Origin: Brachionus manjavacas
Taxonomy: Eukaryota > Rotifera > Eurotatoria > Ploima > Brachionidae
Assembly: GCA_019054805.1 (NCBI GenBank)
Contig: JAHQIY010000006.1
Span: forward strand, 3,844,001-3,908,000
DNA length: 64,000 nucleotides
Direction of reading: 5' to 3'
Shown: positions 12,579-23,124 of the stretch, in pieces
How the letters are laid out: each line of letters starts with the position of its first letter
Numbering within the stretch: position 1 is the first letter of the stretch
Program-made: the position numbers and the translations under genes
Notes under the pieces: generated by a model
What the model saw: the letters and a program-made list of their open reading frames with translations, nothing else
Told to the model about the DNA's origin: nothing
Database searches by the model: none

Positions 12579-12949
12579 TGACACCTATTCTATCAACTAC
12601 TTTAATTTCATTTAACTTAATCATATTCTTAACATTTTTATCAACTCGTATTGATCACAGCATTAAATGGAACTGGTTTTTGGTATTTATTCCTTTATTT
12701 TTCTTACAATTATGTTACTTGATAGATTCGATAGTTTTGATAGTTAAAAATCGAAGATCAAATCGAACTAAAATTTCAATTTTTTCTCTATATCTAATTT
12801 GCATTCTTCTAATATTTGCTTTCGAAATACTCTTATGCTTAAAACTCGAGTATTTTCCTAATTTGAGTTGTGCTTATGTGTTCATACCACTCTGGTCTTT
12901 ATTTTCAATATTTTTAATTTATTTTTTGTTTAAATTCAAAAATGATTAA
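12578..12949 (+). CDS. TMEM60: TMEM60-like four-span membrane protein
   Basis: Single-exon, 123-residue membrane protein. Four hydrophobic segments lie at about residues 6-22, 31-54, 67-88 and 96-116. The motif KWNWFLVFIPLFF matches the WNWFLIFIPVW segment I recall from vertebrate TMEM60, and LEYFPNLSCAYVFIPLWSL matches its LEQF..LSYVFIPLWALL. TMEM60 has 133 residues in human; its function is unknown and it is related to the TMEM185 group. The start codon overlaps the BLOC1S1 stop codon by one base (TAATG), so this frame has no spacer and no promoter of its own. It is probably expressed from the same primary transcript. Confidence 0.85.
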   Translation: MTPILSTTLISFNLIIFLTFLSTRIDHSIKWNWFLVFIPLFFLQLCYLIDSIVLIVKNRRSNRTKISIFSLYLICILLIFAFEILLCLKLEYFPNLSCAYVFIPLWSLFSIFLIYFLFKFKND

Positions 12950-13167
12950 CAAAATAGAAAAAAAATATGTCTCGAAGCTTTTTTAAGGGTTGTATTATTA
13001 TTATATTTGAAATAAAACTTGTCTAAATTTTATTAATAAATTTTATTTAAAAAGAATGGCTAAATATTGTTTTACATCAAAAACAAAAATAGACTTTCAT
13101 CTCTTTACAACCATAATAGCCTAAAAATAATTTTAAAAAGATTTTTATCGATTTCTAATTAAAATAA

Positions 13168-13359
13168 TTACTGCAATAAGTTCAACGGTGGCTGTCCTTC
13201 ATCAGCACCAGTACTAAATCCTTAAAATTTAAATTTAATTTTATTAAAAAAAAAAATATTGGCATTACCGAGGTAAATTACAAATGGAATAAATCCCCAA
13301 TGAAAAATAAAACGGCTAAAGGCAAGAACGTTGGATAGTCTTTTCTTTAAATCTTCCAT
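13168..13359 (-). CDS. TOMM7: TOMM7, small subunit of the mitochondrial TOM complex
   Basis: Two exons (13269-13359 and 13168-13220) encode 47 residues. The family pattern is clear: a charged amphipathic start (MEDLKKRLSNVL), the membrane segment FIFHWGFIPFVIYLG and the tail GADEGQPPLNLL. These match FAIRWGFIPLVIYLG and GADPGMPEPTVLSLL in human TOMM7 (55 residues). Tom7 sits in the outer mitochondrial membrane and tunes assembly of the TOM core. A TTTTAG acceptor-like site at 13371-13372 lies 11 bases before the ATG. An upstream exon adding a few residues (in-frame ...KLK) cannot be excluded. The gene is too short for ordinary ORF calling, so this is found by motif only. Confidence 0.9.
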
Positions 13360-13944
13360 TTTGAGTTTATCTAAAATGAATTAAGTTAAAGTTGTTAAAT
13401 TAGCACGCGATAATAAATTTATTATAAGAAGCATAAAAATTCTTATTTTTAAATTAAAAAAATTCAAATAATATGTTTAAGATTTTTGAAATATTTCATT
13501 ATAATTGTTAGGCTTGATAATTTGTCTTCGAATCAAAATTTAAACGATTTTAAACCCAGATTTTTTAAATAAAAAGTACAACAAAGTCACTTAAAAAAAC
13601 AAAAAAACTCAAAATTTTTGAATCTCCAAAACATTTATTTTAAAATTATTTTTTTAAGCATTAACATTATAATGAAGAAATTTTGATAATACTTTTTGCA
13701 AATATTTTTTATCTTCCTATTTTTAGAGAAATCCAGACAGCTAATATATTCTAATAAATAAAATGAATAAAAACGTCGACACTTTCGATGATAAATTCAA
13801 ATCTGAAACAAATCATATCTTTAAAATAAGTGAAAGTACACTTTTACCTTATTTTCAATTTAAAAAAATGTTTATAAAGTACGGATTAAAACTAACTTCA
13901 TCAATTTCTTTTCGTTTCCTTTTCTTTTTCTTTTTCTCTTCTTT
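13360..13944. other. Intergenic spacer
   Basis: Upstream flank of TOMM7. It is AT-rich, and no coding exon or repeat is recognised before the LINE relic that starts near 13945. Confidence 0.4.
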
Positions 13945-14420
13945 TTATACAAGTCTTGTAAGGTCTCATTTAGAGTATGCAATTCCAGTCTGGTCTCAAT
14001 ATTTTCAAATAAAAATTTAAAAGAATGTACAAAAAAGAGCTACTCGATCTATCAATAATTATAAAAATCTAGAATATAAAGAAGAACTGAAGTCATTAAA
14101 TCTAACAAATTTAACCGTAAGGCGCAACAGAGGCGACTTTAATAAGAATAAGAATTTTTAAGGTAAGCAGATTTACAAGGGGTTACCAATGCAAAATGAA
14201 AAGAGAAATAATCAAGAATTGTGCCCCAAGACATAACTTTTTTACAAACAGAATCGTGAATGGAGCAAATTGAAAATCAAAGCCCTATCAAATGATAGAT
14301 TTTCAGCATTAATTGACAAAAAATTAAAATTGTTTATTTATTTTATTAACTTATCTTTTATTATTTTATTTATTTTTGAAATTTGTATTTGCACATAGTC
14401 AATAGTCAGATTTACGCATT
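13945..14420 (+). mobile_element. LINE relic A, reverse-transcriptase C-terminal end
   Basis: A broken plus-strand frame reads SLVRSHLEYAIPVWS, then VQKRAT, LKSLNLTNLTVRR and, after frameshifts, FKNR/IVN..WSKLKIKALSNDRF and IDKKL. This order is typical of the last part of CR1/Jockey-type LINE proteins. Stops and shifts show that it is dead. Its 3' end (GTTTATTTATTTTATTAACTT) recurs in relic B at 25340-25960, so the two belong to one family. Confidence 0.75.
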
Positions 14421-15529
14421 TTGAATTGCAATAAATAACTTTACTTTAATTCGGAGTTGAGAGCAAAGACACAAAATTCTAAAGACTAGCGTAGTAAAAA
14501 AATGCGACAAAAAATCTGAATTTTGTCTTATCTGAGAATCTACAAAATTTGATGAAGATTATTGGCCATTATATGTATCTAATAAATATTTTTCAAATTT
14601 ACCTTTGAATTTTTTGATACTTTTTTCTTCTAACACATTAAAATTTAATTTTTTATCTATTTCTTATTTTTTTTTATTTTTTATTGAATAAAAAAAATCA
14701 AATTTCTAAAATGGAATATAAAAAAGATAAGTAAATAAAGTTTATCTTTGTAACTCAAGCTCAGATAAAATATTTCCGACCAAATTGACCAGATTTCATG
14801 TATTTATAATGAAGGACCCAAAATTTTTATCAAAAATTCTGGCCGATCAATCGATTGATAATTTTACGAGCAAAAGTGATTCAGTCTTGCCATTCGTAGT
14901 GTCGTTGAAGTGTAATTGGCGTTGTCGCTACCTTTAGTTATTTAAACTGAAAGGAAAGTAGAGCCATATTTGGGTTACCATTGTATAATTGTTTTAATGT
15001 AAGAGTAAAGAATTAATTTGATTATAATATTTAGCAGGGAGACAGACATATGGTTTAAATATTGCAGAACTCTAATAATCAGCTTCCTTTTTATTTTGAT
15101 AATCTTTTTTCCTAGATATTGATACTTTTTCCATGGCCCATATAGATATTTTATCTTAATCTCAATTATAATTTATTATAAATTAAACTATAAATTTTTA
15201 TTAATTAATAGAATTCGCTATTATTCTGGGTTGTTTTTTCTATATCGACAACTGATTTTTAAATAACCATACTAATCATTTCAAATTTTTATTAAACACT
15301 TCCAAAAATACAGAGTGCTAAAAAAACTATGTATAAAAAGTAAATCCTTTCATCTTTTTTAATGACATAAAACTCGTTTAAAAATAAAAGGAAAGAGTAA
15401 AATAAAAAAATTTCAAATTTTAGATTGTTAGTTTCTTGTGAAAAAAAAAAACAATTCAAAAAAAATAAAATTTTTAAAAATTCCAATCCGAGAACTCTTA
15501 AAATCTGAGAGCTGAAAACGGCTATTAAA
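14421..15529. other. Intergenic, nothing firm
   Basis: Downstream flank of CNOT10. A patch at about 14880-14960 is richer in G+C than its surroundings and could be repeat-derived, but I cannot name it. An open frame at 15292-15564 on the minus strand lies in the CNOT10 3' flank and has no recognisable content. Confidence 0.35.
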
Positions 15530-18500
15530 TTAATTGATGCGATTAGGCATCTGATTCTGAGCAAGATAATTGTTTCCTTGGGTCTGATGTTGGTTTTGCA
15601 TCAAAATTGAATTTAATTGAAGCTGATTTGGGTTCAGCTGCTGCTGCTGCTGCTGTGTCTGTATGGAAGCAATATTATATAAACTTAGAGGATTATTCGG
15701 TGTTATACTCCCTAATTGAGATGGAGTTGAATTCGAGCTTCCGGAATTACTGGTATTTGCTGCTGCAACAGCTGCAAGAGTAGACAAAAAATTCGAACCA
15801 TTTAAATTGCCAAATGTACTGTTATTACTCTGTCCCAAAAGATTGTTTAAATTATTAGGTGTTTGATTGAATGGTGAAATAGCTGGTTGATGGCTGACTA
15901 AATTTTGATTTGAGTTATTATACGAGTTCATCATTAAACTGTTGGGATTGCTAATGAGCTGACTCAAATTTTGCAAAGACTGCTGTCCTGGTAGTTGAGC
16001 TTGCTGCAATTGTTGAAATTGCTGCATTTGAAGCTGTTGAATTTGTAGCTGCTGCTGTTGAAGCATTGCAAAATTTGGCGCAATTTGAGCTTGATTCTGA
16101 ATTTGTTGCAATTGTTGAAGTTGAGCTTGACCAAATTGGAACTGTTGATTTTTCTGATTTAGATTATGGTTTGTTGAATTAAGCATGTTTGGTGTCGCTC
16201 GATTCATAGTTGTATGAGGAAAATGGTCCTTTAAAATCATTTGTAAACTCTGTCGATTTCCTTTTTGGAGTTTTTTAATTTAAAACTAATTTTTGTCACT
16301 AAGAGAAAACCAAAATTACCTTCAACTAAATCCAGATACATTTTCATCAAAAATGCTTGTGCTGGATGTTTTTTAAATTTATCGAAAATTTGAACACTCT
16401 AAAAATAAATTTTTTTCTCTTGAAATCAATCTTGTTTAAATTTCAGCTGGCTTACAGTATTAAAATTTTTTAAGGCCATTTCAATCTCACCACGCACTGC
16501 ATGAGCCACTGATAAATTGTAATACGAAAACGCTTTTATAGTGCTTATATCTTTTGGAAACCAATCTGCTTGATGAGTCCTATAATTAATTTCAAGCGAA
16601 CCTTTCGAAAATTAAATCAAATTATTATCATTTTTATTTTAGTTTTGAGTCCCTCTTTTATTAACAAACAAATTTTAACATATTGTTCTATTTTAACTTT
16701 TTAAACAAGAAATTACTGACTCCAATGAATTGAAAAATTAAGGTAATTTATAAAAAATCCGCTTGATTTGTTTATAAAAATAAACAGTTTTTAACAAGCT
16801 GTAAGAATTTTTTAAATATATAATATTATATAATATATTATCAGATACAATTTACAGAACCAATCTAAGCCTTGGAGAAAAACTTATTAAATTCTTAAAT
16901 TTTATTCTGAAATTAACTATGTCATATGATTTTTTAGTATTTTGATTAGAATATAAAAATATACTTTTAAAGCTATCACTCAAATTTGATGACTCATATT
17001 CAGGCCCAACCGATGGAATAAATGATATATCATTATCGGACTCTAGTTTAGCATTTACATTCAAATTTTCAATCGATTCTGGTATCTTATCTAGATAGAG
17101 TAATGCTTCAGCCATGTAAGAATGGGCCAAAAATCTTAAAAAATATTTAAAAAAAATTTTAAATTAATTTTTTTCCTGTACTTATTTCCATTAGATATGG
17201 GAAATTGTAAGTTCAATTGATCATTTTGGTCAAGTAAAGTAGTACAGTACTTGACAGTGTTGGTATAATCTCTGAGACAAAGTGACACGTATGATAGCGA
17301 AACTAGAATGGAACAGCGCAAATTTTGGAGTTCAATTAAATTAATAGGCTTCGATGGATAGACACAATTAAAATCTTTTTGCTGCACAAAATGCCTGGTT
17401 CTTCCTTTGGTAGAACTTGGCGAATCCGGGTCGATTTCAATGTTGTATTCCGAATCAGAATTTATTGCGTCATCATTGCTTTCGGCAAGTCTTGAAGAAG
17501 TTGAAGATTTTAAACTATTCATACTTTTAAATATTTGTTCGCCATCCGGAATTAAGTTGAGTGAATTTTTTAGACACATATAGGAAAACTCGAGGGTTAT
17601 TAGCGACGGTAATTTTGAATCATCTTCCAAGTCTTTTAGTTCACTCAGCGAAAGACCTTTTAAGTTTACGTCTGCAATAATTGAACTTCCAATCTGAATT
17701 TTGTGATGAAAGCCAGAACCAAATGATTTTTTGATGCATTTAATTTTTTCACTTAATTTGAACAAACGCTCATTTCCACTAAGAGTGCCATTTAGTTTTA
17801 TAAATTGACTCGAATCAACACTCAGAGAGTGTCTGTAGCAAGTGATGCAGCATTCGGCAAGTCTTAGCCAAAGTCTGGCATTTTGGCTATACTCTTCGGT
17901 CAATTTAAATAAGCATTCAAATGCAGCTATCGGTTGCTTGTTGAATAGAAGACTTACTCCCAAGTTATACATTATTTCGAATTGATTATTCATCAAATAT
18001 TCATTCAAGTTAAGAATTTTGGCCAGCTTTGAATCCATTGAATCATCTTTTTCACGCACTGACTTAGATTTTTTCTTTTTGCCTTTATTCTCTGTGGGAT
18101 TTGGGACCACATTTGTTGGTTGCAAATACTTTTCGACAAATTTTGAATTCTCAGTTAGACAATTTTTTAGATAAAAACAACTTAAACTATATTTTTTAAG
18201 AGAAAAGTGAACTAATGCTATATTATTAAAGAATATAATAGTCTGGTAACAATTTGTCAAATGGTCCTGGAATTCGGTCAATTTGGTTTTCGGATTTTGG
18301 CTGCTGAGTGTACAAGTAAGGCTGTTGCTCGCGGAGACCAAGTTTAGAAAGAAATCATTTGAAATTGAATTAGAAGAGTTAATAGTCAATTTTTCGTCAG
18401 TGAATTCTTTGAATTTATCAGCGATGTTGCTTCCGCTTATTTTTGATCTATTGACAAAATTTTTAATCAAATTTTTGAAACAGCCCAGAAAGTCGTGAGC

Positions 18501-19577
18501 TAAATAGGAGTCCTGCGCTTTTAAATGATTCAATTCACAATTAGATTTGTGAACTAATTCGCTATAGTTTAGAAGTTCTTTACTGAATGCTTTTTTTGAA
18601 TTTATTAGAAAAAAACATTTGAGTTTAAACTAAAAAGAAAAAAAAAATCAACTTAAATTAATTTAATTAAATTTTAGCCTGAATTACCAAAGATATCAGT
18701 TCGTTTTGATTGGAAAACTCGTTCGGATCTAGGTCCTCGTTTTTCTCTTCACTGCTCTTGTTTCCATGTAAAGATACACTCGAGCTGCGACGCCGAACAA
18801 ATTTAATATTTTGAAGAAAATTCAAGGCTTTTGAAGGCTTAAATTTAAGAAAATTTAGACTTTTAATTTATAATCAATGAATAAATTTTAGTATTTGAAA
18901 GGTGTTAAGATTTAAATGAATATTTATTTTTTAAAATAAGTTTACCTTTTTTAGTTTTATCAAGATGTCAACATAGATGAAGCTAAGTTCCCTGAAAAGC
19001 TTTTCATCCAACAGCTCATTAAATTGATAGTAAAGTTTTTCAATCATTCTATAAGCATCCGAATATTGTTTATTGTAGTATAAAAGCAAGGCGTAGTTGA
19101 AGAAAATAAACGAATGTTGAAGGTCCTCGATACTGTCTGTTTGATTTATTTCAATATTTATCTTTATTTTGAGTAAGATTAAAAATTAATGGCCTAAAAT
19201 CGAAATTGAAATTAACTTGGTCACAAATTTTGGTCAGTTCCTGCCTAAATTCGTCCAAATTGGCAAAATTGCTGATTGCTAAGTCGCATAAACACTTGTT
19301 CATTGAAAGTTTAGTTTCCAAATTGGCATAAATTTTCGAGTTTTGATAATTTTTTTGAAATGATGATTGTAAATTTTGTAGACACTTGATGCATGCTGAA
19401 ATTAAATTTGTTCAGGATCTAACAAATCACCTATCTGATTAATTAATTCTTACCATCAAATTTTCTTTTTCTATATAAATCTTCGGACTGGGTCAACCAT
19501 TCTTTTTCTTGATCGTTGAAGATAAGATCGACTTTTTGAGACGTTTCTACGCTGTCCGAGTTTTCGTCTCCGGTCAT
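15530..19577 (-). CDS. CNOT10: CCR4-NOT complex subunit 10, with Gln/Asn-rich tail
   Basis: Nine exons: 19454-19577, 19217-19395, 18946-19161, 18688-18837, 17182-18629, 16965-17134, 16456-16601, 16320-16398, 15530-16260. They encode 1,080 residues; human CNOT10 has 744. CNOT10 is a TPR protein that binds CNOT11 and forms a module of the CCR4-NOT deadenylase. The N-terminus has the start NDQEKEWL, and the middle has [25 protein letters not shown], which matches [25 protein letters not shown] in human. Later come LRCSILVSLSYVSLCL and FLAHSYMAEALLYLD. The final helices (SYYNLSVAHAVRGE, AFLMKMYLDL) also fit. After about residue 845 the protein becomes a 235-residue Q/N/L-rich tail absent from human. 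The least certain junction is 16602-16964, where the human protein is poorly conserved. Confidence 0.9.
15638..15655 (+). repeat. Trinucleotide run (CTG)6 in the CNOT10 tail
   Basis: Six CTG units on the plus strand encode part of a glutamine run in the CNOT10 Q-rich extension on the minus strand. Confidence 0.8.
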
Positions 19578-20479
19578 TTTTTAAAATATATTTTTTCTTA
19601 CTTGGGTTGAGGGAGCTTAGTTTAAGTCTTTTTAGTTAGAAAAACCAAGTTAGAAATGTTCGATTTTTAGAAATTTTTTAAAAATTATATCTTACCGAGT
19701 ATATGCTAAATGAAAAATATGAAAATTAAATTATGAAATTTAAAAGTTATAAAAATTTACCAAACAAGTTGCTAAAAAATATTGACGTAAATAAATGAAA
19801 ATTAATTTTTAAATAGCCGAGAAATTTTGAAATAAAAAAAAATAGATTATTTTAAATTTATGCAATTATTGTATCAATTTATTTTTCAATAAGAAATTTA
19901 TTTATGAAATTTGACTGAACTCTTTGCTTTTCGAGCAATAAGTGAGTAAGCTTATTTTTAATTTCTCTTAAATTTAGTCTTTAATTTTTTTTGGCTAAAA
20001 TGGAATTCATTGAAAAATTTTTACTAGTCAAAAATATTGAAGACTTCAAAATTTTAAATCTTTTTAAAATTTAAAATAAATTTAATTTTGTAAATTGCGA
20101 ATAAAGATTACTTTATTATATTAAGTTTACTTTTATTAACTAGAAATAAATTTGTTTTTATTGATAGATATAAAATTTTTATTGAAAAAAAGTTGAATTC
20201 TATAAAAACCGTTTCTAGAAACATGAAGCATCTGGAAAGATTCAATTAGATTTTTATTACTTACAATTACGAATAAAAACTATACTTAAGAAAAAAAATA
20301 TTTAATCACTCAAAACTTTGATTTTGATTAAATTTTGTAAATATTATAATTAATTTAATAAAATTCCAGCAAATTTTTTCCGCATTAACTCAATTTTATC
20401 TAAAAAATTTTCTTTTTCTTCTTATCAGCTCTAAATTAACAAAATTAATGTTTAAATAAAAATTCAAATCTCAAAAATT
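19578..20479. other. Intergenic between CNOT10 and SEPTIN7
   Basis: AT-rich 0.9-kb spacer between the CNOT10 start and the SEPTIN7 stop on the same strand. No exon, RNA gene or transposon is recognised. Confidence 0.45.
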
Positions 20480-23115
20480 TTACTCTTTTTCTAGTGAAAG
20501 TCTCAGCTTATCTTCTTCTTCTTTGTTCGATTCCTCCCATATTTGTTTTTCTCTTAAGAAAACTGTTCTTCTCTCTTCTAGTTCTTTTTCTTCTTTTTCC
20601 AAAGATATTCTCATTGCTTCTTGTTGTTTTTCAAGCTAACATATTGTAAAATTAATTTTTTAATTTGGATCAAAACCAAATTGATTACGTTCACTTCAGA
20701 TTCTTTGAGTCTAGCTATTTTTTCCTTTACTTTTAAATCAAAAACTCCTTCCATTTCATTTTTCATCTTTTCCAATCTAGCCTCGGCTTCTTTTCGTTCC
20801 TCTTCCAGTTGTTGAAAAGGATTTCTTATAAAAAGTCTTAAATTTTTTCTATTTAAAAAAAAAATTACTTATTTGTTGGCTTGGCTTTATCACCAGTGAC
20901 ATAGGCTAATTTCTTGAATCGGTAATTTTCATAGTGAACATTATTAGTGACATCTTTTAAGTCTTGCATATGAGTTCTGATCAACATTGTTCTTAGTGCC
21001 ATAAAATCACAATGTGAAAGATCATCGACATTAACACAACCCCATGGATATTGTCGACCACGAAAAGGTTTTCCCTCGTTCTCAATTACCGTGTTACTGC
21101 CAACTATTGCAAAAGGTATTTTTGACTTAAGTGCACTGTTTGAGCGGTTATTTTCCAACTCATCATCTTCAATATCTGGAAACTCATATATTTGAATATT
21201 ATGATCATTAATTACATTTAAAACATTTGTTTTAAATGTTTTTATCTCTTCCGGAGTCATTGTATCTGCCTTGGCAATTACAGGAATCAAATTAACTCTA
21301 TCATGAAGTTTTTTCATTACTTCAATATCAAGCAACTTGAGCCTTTAAATCAAATAGTTCAAATAGTTCGAAAATTTATTAAAAAATGTAAAAAATTTGA
21401 GAAAGTGAAATAAAAATTGGAATTTATTTGTTTGAAGATTTTTTTTAATTGTTGCCCCTATCGAAAGTCGGAAAAATCTGTATAGAATTGGATAGAATGC
21501 TTTTTGAAATTTTTCAAAAAAAAATATATGATCATGTTATTTCGAGCATTTTTTTGGCATGACAAAATTTTAAAAAAATTTTCATTTTTTTCAACTCTTG
21601 TTCTGTTAAAATTTTTAGATGATATCTTTGTACCTTCAAAAAACCCTAGTTTTTAATTTCATAATAAATAAGAATATTGCTGTAACAAAACAAGAGTTTT
21701 TAAAAAAATTCTAAAAATAAATCAGTATCTTGACCTACTGTAAATCCTGTAGTTTTCCTTACTTTTAAACATTAATTGACTTTTAAATGAGTTTGACTTA
21801 AATCAAAAAAAAAGTTATCTTGACTTATCAATGCATATTAGTTTTTGAACAAGAAAACCATTAAAATTTTATAATGGAACTTTTTTTTGTTTTTATGTTT
21901 TCTTGGTTATTTGAATTAGTAATCTAAGTTGATGAGTCGTGTTCTCAAATTATTATGATTCTAAGCTTATCTTATTTAAAAAAATTAAAAAAATTTCTAT
22001 TATTAAATTTTAATGGTTTTCTTGTTAAAAAACTAACTTAGTTTGACAGTGACTTATAACATTCACTTACTTTTTATTCTTAAAATATTTAAAATTAAAT
22101 ATTGAAATCAAAACATTTATATATCCAATTTCCTTTATCTATTAAAAAATTTAATTTTAATTTAACAGTTTAATTAACAATTTTCATTCCTATTTAGCTA
22201 ACTTAAAAGAAAAAGAAAAATGAAATTATTTTCTTAATTGTAAATAAAAAAATAAATTTTTAAAAGTTATTTTAATTACGTGTGTCCTGGTGCTATAAAG
22301 TGCAAACAGCAATGGACTCTGTTATCTAGGATCGGTAATTTGCGGTTTATTTTCGATTCAGCATTTAAGTATTCCTCATATTTGCTATCAATAAAATCAA
22401 TAATTGGCTGCCAACAATTACTATTGTCAATGGACTCTCCAAAGCCTGGAGTGTCTATTATACTAAGTCTTAAATTGACACCTTTTTCATTCAATAAAAC
22501 ACTTGTAGAGTCTATAAAGGTAGTTTTTTTTCGTCTATCAAAAGTATTTGGAAAATCTTCAGAATTATACAATTCGGCCAAAAATAAAGAATTTATAAAT
22601 GTTGATTTTCCCAAGCCAGATTCACCAATTACCATCAAATTGAATTCAAAGCCTTTTTTAACAGATTTTCGATAAACCTGATTTGGCAAATTGGCAAAAC
22701 CAACATAGCCATCGAGATTTTTGGTCTTGGAAATGCTAGACGAATGCGCTTGGCTTGCTGATGGCTTGGTTATTTGAGGTGGTTGAGTAGGAATCGGTGT
22801 AGACGGTATGACTGGAGCTTGAGGCTTTTTATCGTGAGCTATTTCGCTTGGTTTTACAAGTGGTCTTTCAATGATCGATTTTTCCTGAATTATATTTTGA
22901 AGTTGCTTAAAATGGGAAATGTTCTGGTACAAATGATCCTTTCTAGTTGATTCAGAGCCAATGCTGCTAGAGGACGCATTTATTTGTGACAAGTTGTAAT
23001 TCAGTGACGTAATTAAGGAGGACTTTTCTGAAGGCATTTCTCGATTCGATGATGACGAGAAATTGTCTCGAACAATTGATGTAACTGAAGTCTTACTAGG
23101 CAAATTAGATGACAT
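20480..23115 (-). CDS. SEPTIN7: Septin 7-like GTPase
   Basis: Exons 22280-23115, 20869-21342, 20695-20824 and 20480-20635 encode 531 residues. Septins are GTP-binding filament proteins of the cell cortex and cytokinetic ring. A 130-residue Ser/Pro-rich N-terminal region precedes [23 protein letters not shown], the septin-7 hallmark. The G1 motif GESGLGKST is at about residues 164-172, G3 DTPGFG at about 221 and G4 AKAD at about 302. The septin unique element contains GRQYPWG, HCDF and [18 protein letters not shown]. The C-terminal coiled coil ([15 protein letters not shown] onward) is in the usual place. Human SEPTIN7 is about 437 residues and lacks the long N-terminal region. The first exon follows a TTTTAG acceptor at 23125-23126, and a tiny upstream exon at 24151-24165 may supply the true start. 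The intron at 21343-22279 holds an inverted repeat. Confidence 0.94.
21838..22036. repeat. Long inverted repeat inside a SEPTIN7 intron
   Basis: Arms 21838-21869 and 22005-22036 are reverse complements over 32 bases with a single mismatch, separated by 135 bases. Similarity continues weakly outside the arms. It could be a MITE-like insertion or simply a foldback. No target-site duplication was established. Confidence 0.7.
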
Positions 23116-23124
23116 AGTGCTAGT

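Noticed and set aside
15292-15564. 90-codon minus-strand frame overlapping the CNOT10 3' end
   Set aside because: Different frame from the CNOT10 last exon, hydrophobic and without motifs.
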